DNA of 64,000 nt, taken from the NCBI RefSeq assembly GCF_014982805.1, contig NZ_JADCKC010000001.1, positions 1,116,001 to 1,180,000 on the forward strand. The letters run 5' to 3'. This stretch comes from Gemmiger gallinarum. GTDB taxonomy: Bacteria > Bacillota > Clostridia > Oscillospirales > Ruminococcaceae. Below the pieces are notes generated by a model. It did not search any database. It was not told the origin of the DNA and was given only the letters and a program-made list of their open reading frames with translations. This document shows positions 15,092-22,835 of this stretch, piece after piece (position 1 is the first letter of the stretch; the number at the start of each line of letters is the position of its first letter). The position numbers and the translations under genes were made by a program.

Positions 15092-16403
15092 GGAAGTGAA
15101 AGCCATGCTGGAGGGCACCGAGAAAGGCGGCGTCCGCAACAGTATTCACAACTGCCTGACGGTATTCCAGTATGACCCCGAACTTTCCGGGGCGGTGGCG
15201 AAAAATCTCCTGACCGAGCGCATTGACCTTCTAAAGCCCATCGGCAGGAAACGCAGAACCGGCAGCAAGGCCATGACCGACACGGATATGAAATATATCC
15301 GCCTGTATCTGGAAAAGACCTACGGCCTGACAAGCGAGAAAAAGATAGCGGACGCCGCCGACCTTGCGGCAGACGCCAACAGCTACCATCCCATCCGGGA
15401 CTACCTGAACGGCCTTGTCTGGGACGGGAAAGAGCGTGTCCGCTATTGCCTGCGACACTTTCTGGGAACCGACACGGACAACTACACCTTCCAATCGCTG
15501 CGGCTGTTCCTGCTGGGAGCCATCCACCGGGCGTTTTGCCCCGGCTGTAAATTTGAGGTCATGCTTTGTCTGGTGGGCGGTCAGGGAGCCGGGAAGTCCA
15601 CCTTCTTCCGGCTGCTGGCGGTAAAAGACGAGTGGTTTTCCGATGATTTGCGGAAGCTAGATGATGATAACGTGTACCGCAAGCTACAAGGCCACTGGAT
15701 TATTGAAATGTCGGAGATGATTGCCACCGCCAACGCCAAGAGCATAGAGGAAATTAAGTCGTTTTTAAGCCGCCAGAAGGAGGTCTATAAAATCCCCTAC
15801 GAAACCCACCCGGAGGACAGGCTGCGCCAGTGCGTGTTCGGCGGGACTTCCAACGCCCTGGACTTCCTGCCCCTTGACCGTTCCGGGAACCGGCGCTTCC
15901 TGCCGATCATGGTCTACCCCGAACGGGCCGAGGTACACATTTTGGACGATGAAGCCGCTTCCAGAGCCTATATCGAACAGGTATGGGCGGAAGCCATGAC
16001 AACCTACAAAAGCGGCGATTTTAAGCTGTCTTTTACCCCCGAAATGATACAGTATCTCAAAGAACACCAGCGGGATTTTATGCCGGAGGACACCAAGGCC
16101 GGGATGATACAGGCATACCTTGACCGCTACACCGGCAGCGCCGTATGCTCCAAGCAGCTTTTCAAGGAAGCCTTAAACCACCCCTTTGACGAGCCGAAAC
16201 AATGGGAAATCCGAGAAGTCAACGACATTATGAACCACGGTATCACGGGATGGAAGTATTTCTCCAATCCCCGGATATTTGAAGGATACGGCAGACAAAA
16301 GGGCTGGGAACGGGAAACCCCGGCAACGGGCGCTGACAACGGGCGTGAAAAAACGCCGGACGGATTTGTGGAAGTCACAGAGCAGATGGAGCTTCCCTTC
16401 TGA
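15003..16403 (+). CDS. VapE-family (virulence-associated E) replication ATPase
   Basis: 466 aa from TTG at 15003 (AGGAAGTGAGG upstream). The P-loop is LVGGQGAGKSTFFRLL near residue 192, followed by WIIEMSEMIATANAKSIEEI (Walker B-like) and VFGGTSNALDFLPLDRSGNR, the signature of superfamily 3-like VapE helicases. With the CHC2 protein it probably drives replication of the excised IME. The iteron cluster begins 24 bp after its stop. Confidence 0.85.
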   Translation: MSGEWQTLPPELRQAVTDTIEAAPPPRSVEEVKAMLEGTEKGGVRNSIHNCLTVFQYDPELSGAVAKNLLTERIDLLKPIGRKRRTGSKAMTDTDMKYIRLYLEKTYGLTSEKKIADAADLAADANSYHPIRDYLNGLVWDGKERVRYCLRHFLGTDTDNYTFQSLRLFLLGAIHRAFCPGCKFEVMLCLVGGQGAGKSTFFRLLAVKDEWFSDDLRKLDDDNVYRKLQGHWIIEMSEMIATANAKSIEEIKSFLSRQKEVYKIPYETHPEDRLRQCVFGGTSNALDFLPLDRSGNRRFLPIMVYPERAEVHILDDEAASRAYIEQVWAEAMTTYKSGDFKLSFTPEMIQYLKEHQRDFMPEDTKAGMIQAYLDRYTGSAVCSKQLFKEALNHPFDEPKQWEIREVNDIMNHGITGWKYFSNPRIFEGYGRQKGWERETPATGADNGREKTPDGFVEVTEQMELPF

Positions 16404-16426
16404 AAAATCCGGGGAAATGACAGCCG

Positions 16427-16612
16427 GTTGCCGACCCCGTTGCTATCCCGTTGCCGAGCCGGTTGCCGGGAAAAAGCCCGTAACTGCGGGCTTTTCTCCC
16501 CTCTGACAACCAAAGCAACAGAAAAATAAAAGAAAAAGTAATAAATAACCAAACCGCCAGACAGAGATTGTTTTCGAGGTTTTTTGAAGCCCGTTGCCGG
16601 ACTTCGTTGCCG
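16427..16612 (+). repeat. Phased GTTGCCG iterons around an AT-rich segment (candidate replication origin)
   Basis: GTTGCCG at 16427, 16450, 16462, 16593 and 16606, plus GTTGCTA at 16439, all in the same orientation. Starts are 12, 11, 12 and 13 bp apart within clusters, about one helical turn. Between the clusters lies a terminator and an A/T-rich stretch (about 16510-16555). Iterons plus an AT-rich unwinding region next to replication genes is the classic origin layout; alternatively the sites bind a regulator of the recombinase. Confidence 0.6.
16472..16495 (+). terminator. Terminator after the VapE gene
   Basis: AAAAGCCCG (16472-16480), loop TAACTG, CGGGCTTTT (16487-16495). Perfect 9-bp stem ending in T's; it lies inside the iteron region. 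Confidence 0.8.
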
Positions 16613-16656
16613 ACCCTCTCCTGTCTGGCTTATTTCATTTATGGAGGTAACTGCCT

Positions 16657-16854
16657 ATGGCAAAAAGCAAAACTGAAATCCATGTCACAACGGTATTTGA
16701 CGGCGAACTGGACGCTACGGACGTTTTCGTGAGCCTGATTGCACAGAAATACAGCCAGAGAAATGATAAAGAATATCTTGCGAAAAAGCAAGATTTAGGA
16801 TATAATAAAGACAAGGTTCAGAGTGACCGTGTTCCGTCTGGATTGTGCGGGTAA
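16657..16854 (+). CDS. Small protein upstream of the recombinase
   Basis: 65 aa, ATGGAGG 10 nt before the ATG. The N-terminal part MAKSKTEIHVTTVFDGELDA, then DVFVSLIAQKYSQR, looks well formed and acidic; small proteins with such a start lie just before serine recombinase genes in related elements. The C-terminal 25 residues run through the 18-bp inverted repeat and look unselected, so the protein may be shortened. A recombination-directionality role is possible from position only. Confidence 0.5.
   Translation: MAKSKTEIHVTTVFDGELDATDVFVSLIAQKYSQRNDKEYLAKKQDLGYNKDKVQSDRVPSGLCG
16831..16848 (+). repeat. 18-bp inverted repeat, right copy
   Basis: GTTCCGTCTGGATTGTGC, exact reverse complement of 7981-7998. 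It ends 11 bp before the recombinase ATG (16860), covering the place where its promoter or ribosome binding site should be. Confidence 0.7.
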
Positions 16855-16859
16855 CGGTT

Positions 16860-18524
16860 ATGATGAACGGATTTGAATATACAGGCGTAGACGCAATACT
16901 GGCAGGCAGCTTCCGGGCGGCTATCTATTGCAGGCTTTCCAAGGACGATGACCTTGACGGGGAGAGCGCCAGTATCGCAAACCAGCGGGCTATGCTGGAA
17001 ACCTACTGCGAGAAGCAGGGATGGGAGGTTGTTGCAGTCTATCAGGACGATGGCTACACGGGGCTGAACATGGAGCGCCCCGACCTGAAACGAATGTTGA
17101 AAGCCATCGAGCGCAGGCAGATAAACCTTGTGGTCACGAAAGACCTGTCCAGACTGGGTAGGAATTACTTGCAGACCGGCTTCCTGATTGAAGATTTCTT
17201 CCCCCGCAACGGCGTGCGGTATATCGCCATGAATGACGGTATCGACACCATGCGGGACAACAACGACATTGCGCCGTTCAAGAACATCCTCAACGAGATG
17301 TACAGCAAGGACATTTCCAAGAAGGTTCATTCCTCTTATCTGCTGAAAGCGCAGAAAGGCCAGTTTACCGGCTGCCTTGCCCCCTTCGGCTACCGGAAAG
17401 ACCCGGAGGACAAAAACCATCTGCTGATTGATGAGGAAACGGCCCCCATTGTCCGGCGTCTGTTTGCGTGGGCGCTGGAAGGACACGGCCCCAACTACAT
17501 CCGGCGCAGGCTGGAAGAAGAAAAAATTCCATGCCCGACCTACTGGAACCGGGTGCGGGGCTTTCGGAACGTGTCAACCAAGTGGGAAAAGAAAGACCCG
17601 GTCAACGGGCGGTATATGTGGGACTTCTCCGTGATTAAGGACATCCTGATGAACCCCGTCTACACCGGCGCTATCGCTTCCCAGAAGAAGGAATACCGCT
17701 TCAAAATCGGCACCATCGGGGAAAAGAAGCCGGAGGACTGGATTGTGGTGGAGAACCAGCATGAGCCGATTGTTGACCGCAAGACCTTTGACATCGTGCA
17801 GCGCAAGCTGAAATCCCGGCAGCGCCCCCGCCAGACCGGGGAAATCAGCCTGTTTGCGGGGCTTATCAAGTGCGGCGAGTGCGGGAAGTCGCTGACGATC
17901 CGCTACACCAACGACAAGCACCCGAAGCAGATTTATTCCTGTAAGACCTACAACGCCTACGGCAAGCAGCACTGTACCCAGCACCGGGTTGAGTACGACA
18001 CCCTTTACAGCCTTGTGCTGAACAAAATCCGGGAGTGCGCCAGAGCCGCCCTGATGGACGGGGAAGCCGTTGCCGGGAAGCTGACCGACACCTGCGAAGC
18101 CGAGCAGAAAGGCCAGCGGGAAGCGTTGGAGCGTTCCCTTACCAAAGACGAGGAACGGATTGATGTTCTGGAAAAGATGGTGCTGCGGCTGTATGAGGAC
18201 ATGGTTGCCGGGCGTATCAGCGAAGCAAACTTCAATCTGCTGATGGAAAAGACGCAGGCAGAACAGGCCGAGTTGAAAGCAAAGGTTGAGGAAGGCCGGA
18301 AGAAGCTGGCCGATGAAATCCGGCTTGCGTGTGACGCCCGCCAATGGGTGGAAGCCATTCAGGAATACGCCGACATCACGGAACTGGACGCCGCCACCCT
18401 TAACCGCCTGATTAAAGAAATCGTTGTCCATGAGAGCATAGACAGCGAAAAGACAAGACACATTTCTATCGAAATTCATTTCAATCTCAAACCCATCCCG
18501 GAGGTGGAGCAGGTCACGGCCTGA
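16860..18524 (+). CDS. Large serine recombinase of IME2
   Basis: 554 aa from ATG 16860 (16863 also possible; an in-frame GTG lies at 16845). Resolvase domain: AIYCRLSKDDDLDGESASIA with the catalytic serine at about residue 27, and VVTKDLSRLGRNYLQTGFLI. The recombinase domain (FGYRKDPEDKNHLLIDEETA) follows, then a zinc ribbon CGECGKSLTIRYTNDK...C...C, a coiled-coil and a DUF4368-like end (VVHESIDSEKTRHISIEIHF). TnpX/TndX-type enzyme expected to excise and integrate IME2. No ideal ribosome binding site precedes it. Confidence 0.9.
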   Translation: MMNGFEYTGVDAILAGSFRAAIYCRLSKDDDLDGESASIANQRAMLETYCEKQGWEVVAVYQDDGYTGLNMERPDLKRMLKAIERRQINLVVTKDLSRLGRNYLQTGFLIEDFFPRNGVRYIAMNDGIDTMRDNNDIAPFKNILNEMYSKDISKKVHSSYLLKAQKGQFTGCLAPFGYRKDPEDKNHLLIDEETAPIVRRLFAWALEGHGPNYIRRRLEEEKIPCPTYWNRVRGFRNVSTKWEKKDPVNGRYMWDFSVIKDILMNPVYTGAIASQKKEYRFKIGTIGEKKPEDWIVVENQHEPIVDRKTFDIVQRKLKSRQRPRQTGEISLFAGLIKCGECGKSLTIRYTNDKHPKQIYSCKTYNAYGKQHCTQHRVEYDTLYSLVLNKIRECARAALMDGEAVAGKLTDTCEAEQKGQREALERSLTKDEERIDVLEKMVLRLYEDMVAGRISEANFNLLMEKTQAEQAELKAKVEEGRKKLADEIRLACDARQWVEAIQEYADITELDAATLNRLIKEIVVHESIDSEKTRHISIEIHFNLKPIPEVEQVTA

Positions 18525-18561
18525 CCTGCCCCCGCCGGGGCGGTTCTTAAAAACTCCATAG

Positions 18562-18576
18562 ATATTTCTTGACACA
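18562..18576 (+). repeat. Right terminal inverted repeat of IME2
   Basis: ATATTTCTTGACACA, exact reverse complement of 8006-8020. It lies 38 bp after the recombinase stop and 46 bp before the right attachment copy. Confidence 0.75.
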
Positions 18577-18621
18577 CCGCCGCCCGCCATCGAGCCGTTT
18601 TCCTACACCTATTTGGGGATA

Positions 18622-18635
18622 AAACAGCTGATGGC
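18622..18635 (+). repeat. Right attachment-site copy of IME2
   Basis: AAACAGCTGATGGC, one mismatch to 7935-7948. The sequence to the right continues as Maff2 coding sequence; to the left (about 18577-18621) is element sequence without a start codon. Confidence 0.65.
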
Positions 18636-18702
18636 CGGCGCGGGCGTCGCCATCGTGGGCATGGTCCTTGTACCGCTGCTGTCCGGCCTGTTCACCGTCT
18701 GA
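18622..18702 (+). pseudogene. maff2 3' fragment
   Basis: KQLMAGAGVAIVGMVLVPLL then SGLFTV and TGA, the second membrane helix and C-terminus of Maff2. No usable start codon or ribosome binding site precedes it, so it is not expressed alone. Joined to 7797-7948 it gives a normal protein of about 76 aa. Confidence 0.85.
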
Positions 18703-18725
18703 TCGTACCCCGCTGAAATCCTCGC

Positions 18726-18750
18726 CCCCTCCCGCGCACAGCGGGAGGGG
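18726..18750 (+). promoter_or_regulatory. Strong hairpin before the transfer operon
   Basis: CCCCTCCCGC (18726-18735), loop GCACA, GCGGGAGGGG (18741-18750): a perfect 10-bp GC stem without a T-run, followed 3 bp later by AAAGGAGG of the trbL-like gene. It may stabilise the processed operon mRNA or adjust expression between the abundant pilin and downstream genes. Confidence 0.5.
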
Positions 18751-18772
18751 CTGAAAGGAGGTTTGACACCGT

Positions 18773-19642
18773 ATGGATTTCTTATTGGATGCCCTTACCA
18801 ACTGGCTGAAAGAGATGCTGGTGGGTGGCATCATGGGAAACTTATCGGGGATGTTCGACAGCGTAAATCAGCAGGTCGCGGATATATCCGTACAGGTGGG
18901 CCAGACCCCGCAGGGGTGGAACGGCAGCATTTTCAGTATGATCCAGAACCTCTCCAACTCCATCATGGTGCCGATTGCTGGCGTGATCCTGGCTATCGTG
19001 ATGACGCTGGAGCTGATCCAGATGATTACCGACCGCAACAACCTGCATGACGTGGACACCTGGATGATCTTCAAATGGGTGTTCAAATCCGCCGCCGCGA
19101 TTTTGCTCGTCACCAACACCTGGAACCTCGTCATGGCCGTGTTCGACATGGCCCAAAGCGTGGTGGCCCAGGCGTCCGGCATCATCGGCTCGGACGCTTC
19201 CATCGACATCTCCGCCGTTATGACCGATATGGAGTCCCGGCTGATGGATATGGACCTGGGGCCGCTGTTCGGCCTGTGGTTCCAGTCACTCTTTATCGGC
19301 ATCACTATGTGGGCGCTGTATATCTGCATTTTCATCGTGATTTATGGCCGTATGATCGAAATTTACCTGGTCACATCGGTGGCCCCCATCCCGATGGCCA
19401 CCATGATGGGCAAGGAATGGGGCGGCATGGGGCAGAACTACCTGCGCAGCCTGCTGGCGCTGGGCTTCCAGGCGTTTTTGATTATCGTCTGCGTGGCGAT
19501 CTACGCCGTTCTGGTGCAGAACATCGCCACCGAGGACGACATCATCATGGCGATCTGGACCTGCGTGGGCTACACGGTGCTGCTGTGTTTTACGCTGTTC
19601 AAGACCGGCAGTCTCGCCAAAGCAGTGTTTCAGGCGCACTGA
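18773..19642 (+). CDS. VirB6/TrbL-like membrane channel protein
   Basis: 289 aa, AAAGGAGG upstream. Several hydrophobic segments: about residues 62-84 (IMVPIAGVILAIVMTLELIQ), 100-122, 160-195, 215-245 and 255-280. The segment EIYLVTSVAPIPMATMMGKE followed by QNYLRSLLALGFQAFLIIVC is characteristic of this Tn1549-type TrbL/VirB6 homolog. Forms the inner-membrane channel of the type IV secretion system, with PrgI and VirB4 encoded next. Confidence 0.85.
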   Translation: MDFLLDALTNWLKEMLVGGIMGNLSGMFDSVNQQVADISVQVGQTPQGWNGSIFSMIQNLSNSIMVPIAGVILAIVMTLELIQMITDRNNLHDVDTWMIFKWVFKSAAAILLVTNTWNLVMAVFDMAQSVVAQASGIIGSDASIDISAVMTDMESRLMDMDLGPLFGLWFQSLFIGITMWALYICIFIVIYGRMIEIYLVTSVAPIPMATMMGKEWGGMGQNYLRSLLALGFQAFLIIVCVAIYAVLVQNIATEDDIIMAIWTCVGYTVLLCFTLFKTGSLAKAVFQAH

Positions 19643-19664
19643 GCCAGGAAGGAGGAAACGCAAA

Positions 19665-20081
19665 ATGGCTTATGTACCCGTACCCAAAGACCTGACCAGG
19701 GTGAAAACCAAGGTCGCATTCAATTTAACCAAGAGGCAGCTTGTCTGCTTCGGCTGCGGGGCGCTCATCGGCGTGCCGCTTTTCTTTTTGCTTCGGGGGC
19801 CTGCCGGAAACAGCGTGGCGGCCATGTGCATGATGCTGGTCATGCTGCCCTTCTTCATGCTGGCAATGTATGAAAAGCACGGCCAGCCCCTGGAAAAGAT
19901 CGTCGGCAACATCCTCAAGGTGGCCGTGATCCGGCCCAAGCAACGCCCCTACCGCACCAACAACTTCTATGCCGTGCTGGAACGGCAGGCAAATCTCGAT
20001 AAGGAGGTGTATGACATTGTTCGCGGCAAAGACAAAGCGGCAGGCCGAACCGGCAGAGCCGCAGACCAGACCCCGGCGTAA
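19665..20081 (+). CDS. prgI: PrgI-family conjugation membrane protein
   Basis: 138 aa, AAGGAGG upstream. MAYVPVPKDLTRVKTKVAFN starts the typical PrgI domain, with two membrane helices at about residues 28-46 and 50-68 and the following EKHGQPLEKIVGNIL. VirB3-like partner of VirB4. The C-terminus overlaps virB4 by 71 bp in another frame. Confidence 0.85.
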   Translation: MAYVPVPKDLTRVKTKVAFNLTKRQLVCFGCGALIGVPLFFLLRGPAGNSVAAMCMMLVMLPFFMLAMYEKHGQPLEKIVGNILKVAVIRPKQRPYRTNNFYAVLERQANLDKEVYDIVRGKDKAAGRTGRAADQTPA

Positions 20082-22458
20082 GCTGACCCGCGCCGAACGC
20101 AGACAGATCGAGGCAGCGATTGCCCGCGCCAACCGCACGGACAAAAAAGAGCTGTCCGCCCAGGACAGCATCCCCTATGAGCGGATGTGGCCGGACGGCA
20201 TCTGCAAGGTGGCGGATGGCCGCTACACCAAGACCATACAGTTCCAGGACATCAACTACCAGCTGAGCCAGAACGAGGACAAGACCGCCATCTTTGAAGG
20301 CTGGTGCGATTTTCTCAATTACTTCGACAGCTCCATCCGTTTCCAGCTGTCCTTTTTGAACCTGGCGGCGTCCCAGGAGACCTTCGCCAACAGTATCACC
20401 ATCCCGGCTCAGGGAGATGACTTTGACCCCATCCGGGTGGAGTACACGCAGATGCTGCAAAACCAGCTGGCGCGGGGCAACAACGGCCTCATCAAGACCA
20501 AGTACCTGACCTTTTCCATCGAGGCCGACAGCATCCGCTCCGCCAAGCCCCGGCTGGAGCGCATCGAGACCGATGTGCTGAACAACTTTAAGCGGCTGGG
20601 CGTGGCCGCCGAGGTCCTGGACGGCAAAGCCCGGCTGGCCCAGCTCCACGCCATCTTCCACATGGACGAGCAAACGCCGTTCCAGTTCGAGTGGGACTGG
20701 CTGGCTCCCAGCGGCCTTTCCACCAAGGACTTTATTGCCCCGTCCGGCTTCGAGTTCCGTACCGGCAAGCAGTTCCGCATGGGAAAGAAGTACGGGGCCG
20801 TCAGCTTTGTGCAGATTCTGGCCCCGGAGCTGAATGACCGGATGCTGGCGGATTTTCTCGATATGGAAAGTTCCCTTATCGTCAACCTGCACATCCAGTC
20901 GGTGGACCAGGTGAAGGCCATCAAGACGGTGAAGCGCAAGATCACCGACCTGGACCGCAGCAAGATCGAGGAACAGAAAAAGGCCGTCCGCGCCGGGTAT
21001 GACATGGACATCATCCCCTCCGACCTTGCCACCTACGGGGCCGAGGCCAAGAAGCTGTTGCAGGACCTGCAAAGCCGCAACGAGCGGATGTTCCTGGTGA
21101 CGTTCCTGGTGCTGAACACGGCGGACAATCCCCGCCAGCTGGGCAACAACATCTTCCAGGCCAGTTCCATCGCGCAAAAGTACAACTGCCAGCTGACCCG
21201 GCTGGAATTCCAGCAGGAGGAAGGCTTGATGTCCTCTCTGCCGATGGGGCTGAACCAGGTGGAGATCCAGCGGGGGCTGACCACCAGTTCCACGGCCATC
21301 TTCGTGCCGTTCACGACCCAGGAGCTGTTTCAAAACGGAAAAGAGGCGCTGTATTACGGCATCAACGCCCTGTCCAACAACCTGATTATGGTGGACCGCA
21401 AGCTGCTGAAAAACCCCAACGGCCTGATTTTAGGCACGCCGGGCAGCGGCAAATCTTTCAGCGCCAAGCGCGAGATCGCCAACTGCTTCCTGCTGACTTC
21501 GGATGATGTCATCATCTGCGACCCGGAGGCCGAGTATGCGCCGCTGGTGGAGCGGCTGCATGGGCAGGTCATCAAAATCTCGCCCACCTCCACCAACTAC
21601 ATCAACCCGATGGACCTGAACCTGGACTATTCGGACGATGAAAGCCCGCTGTCGCTGAAATCCGACTTCATCCTGTCGCTGTGTGAACTGATTGTGGGCG
21701 GCAAGGACGGATTGCAGCCGGTGCAGAAAACCATCATTGACCGCTGTGTGCGGCTGGTGTATCAGGACTACCTCAACGATCCGCGCCCGGAGAATATGCC
21801 CATTCTGGAGGATTTGTACGACCTGCTGCGGGCGCAGGATGAGAAAGAGGCGCAGTACATCGCAACGGCGCTGGAAATCTACGTCACCGGCTCCCTCAAT
21901 GTGTTCAACCACCGCAGCAACGTGGACATCAACAACCGCATTGTCTGCTACGACATCAAGGAGCTGGGCAAGCAGCTGAAAAAGATCGGGATGCTGGTGG
22001 TCCAGGACCAGGTGTGGAACCGCGTCACCATCAACCGGGCCGCCCGCAAGTCCACCCGCTACTACATCGACGAGATGCACCTGCTCTTGAAAGAGGAACA
22101 GACTGCCGCCTACACGGTGGAGATTTGGAAGCGGTTCCGAAAGTGGGGCGGCATTCCCACGGGCATCACCCAGAACGTGAAGGACCTGCTTTCTTCCCGC
22201 GAGGTGGAGAACATCTTTGAAAACTCCGACTTCGTGTATATGCTCAACCAGGCGGGCGGTGACCGGCAGATTTTGGCCCGGCAGCTGGGCATTTCCCCGC
22301 ACCAGCTGTCCTATGTGACCCACTCCGGCGAGGGCGAGGGGCTGCTGTTCTACGGCTCCACCATCCTGCCCTTTGTGGACCACTTCCCCAAGAATACCGA
22401 ACTGTATCGCATTATGACGACCAAACCCCAGGAAATGAAGGAGGCTGATGGACGATGA
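20011..22458 (+). CDS. VirB4-like conjugation ATPase
   Basis: 815 aa from ATG 20011 (AAGGAGGTGT immediately upstream); a further in-frame ATG at 19969 lies deep in prgI. The N-terminal half matches the VirB4/TraE fold; the ATPase domain has Walker A GLILGTPGSGKSFSAKREIA near residue 472 and Walker B TRYYIDEMHLLLKEE near 683, then FRKWGGIPTGITQNVKDLLS. Powers assembly and transfer by the secretion channel. ATGA-coupled to the next gene. Confidence 0.9.
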   Translation: MTLFAAKTKRQAEPAEPQTRPRRKLTRAERRQIEAAIARANRTDKKELSAQDSIPYERMWPDGICKVADGRYTKTIQFQDINYQLSQNEDKTAIFEGWCDFLNYFDSSIRFQLSFLNLAASQETFANSITIPAQGDDFDPIRVEYTQMLQNQLARGNNGLIKTKYLTFSIEADSIRSAKPRLERIETDVLNNFKRLGVAAEVLDGKARLAQLHAIFHMDEQTPFQFEWDWLAPSGLSTKDFIAPSGFEFRTGKQFRMGKKYGAVSFVQILAPELNDRMLADFLDMESSLIVNLHIQSVDQVKAIKTVKRKITDLDRSKIEEQKKAVRAGYDMDIIPSDLATYGAEAKKLLQDLQSRNERMFLVTFLVLNTADNPRQLGNNIFQASSIAQKYNCQLTRLEFQQEEGLMSSLPMGLNQVEIQRGLTTSSTAIFVPFTTQELFQNGKEALYYGINALSNNLIMVDRKLLKNPNGLILGTPGSGKSFSAKREIANCFLLTSDDVIICDPEAEYAPLVERLHGQVIKISPTSTNYINPMDLNLDYSDDESPLSLKSDFILSLCELIVGGKDGLQPVQKTIIDRCVRLVYQDYLNDPRPENMPILEDLYDLLRAQDEKEAQYIATALEIYVTGSLNVFNHRSNVDINNRIVCYDIKELGKQLKKIGMLVVQDQVWNRVTINRAARKSTRYYIDEMHLLLKEEQTAAYTVEIWKRFRKWGGIPTGITQNVKDLLSSREVENIFENSDFVYMLNQAGGDRQILARQLGISPHQLSYVTHSGEGEGLLFYGSTILPFVDHFPKNTELYRIMTTKPQEMKEADGR

Positions 22459-22835
22459 AACCCGAAATTCTGCATAACGACCACATGATGTTTCTGGACC
22501 GGGCGCTGGAAACCCAGCGCACCGCGCTGCTGACGGCGATGGCGGACGCCGTTTCCGAGTGCCGCACGGCGGCGGACCAGGCCGCTGAACTGACCGAGAC
22601 CGGCGAGACCGGACTGCTGCGGCTGGTGGAGATTCTGTGCGCCGCCAAGGTCCAGCGCGGGCAGGCCGGAGGTGCCGTGCTGGAGGGCACCGAGGTCCAG
22701 ATTTTGGCCGACGTGGTGGCCCAGCTCTACGCCTGCCTGACCGAGTGCCGCTTTGTGGGTCCGCTGGGGCTGGCGGCCTATGCGGAGCTTTCCAGCATGG
22801 CGGCCTCCCTCATGCTGGGGGAATGGTTTGATTAA
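22455..22835 (+). CDS. Hypothetical protein of the transfer operon
   Basis: 126 aa, translationally coupled to virB4. Helical and acidic (HMMFLDRALETQRTALLTAM, LADVVAQLYACLTECRFVGP), no membrane segment or motif. Genes of this kind sit between virB4 and the CHAP hydrolase in related ICEs. Its start overlaps virB4 and its end overlaps the hydrolase start, so translation of all three is linked. Function unknown. Confidence 0.6.
   Translation: MKPEILHNDHMMFLDRALETQRTALLTAMADAVSECRTAADQAAELTETGETGLLRLVEILCAAKVQRGQAGGAVLEGTEVQILADVVAQLYACLTECRFVGPLGLAAYAELSSMAASLMLGEWFD

Larger units (their letters stand above)
7949..18635. mobile_element. IME2: serine-recombinase mobilizable element inserted in maff2
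   Basis: About 10.7 kb between the two near-identical copies of AAACAGCTKATGGC. It has 15-bp terminal inverted repeats at 8006-8020 and 18562-18576, a large serine recombinase at the right end, an oriT and MobQ relaxase, primase and VapE replication genes, and iterons. Removing it restores the maff2 frame (QGMKQLMA joined to GAGVAIVGM). Serine-recombinase IMEs lodged in maff2 of Tn1549-type ICEs are known from other Firmicutes, which supports this reading. Confidence 0.8.

Noticed and set aside
16405-16506. Short plus-strand frame after VapE
   Set aside because: It overlaps iterons and a terminator, and has no start signal.
19915-22383. Long minus-strand ORFs opposite virB4
   Set aside because: virB4 on the plus strand is certain; the antisense frames show no motif or start signal.
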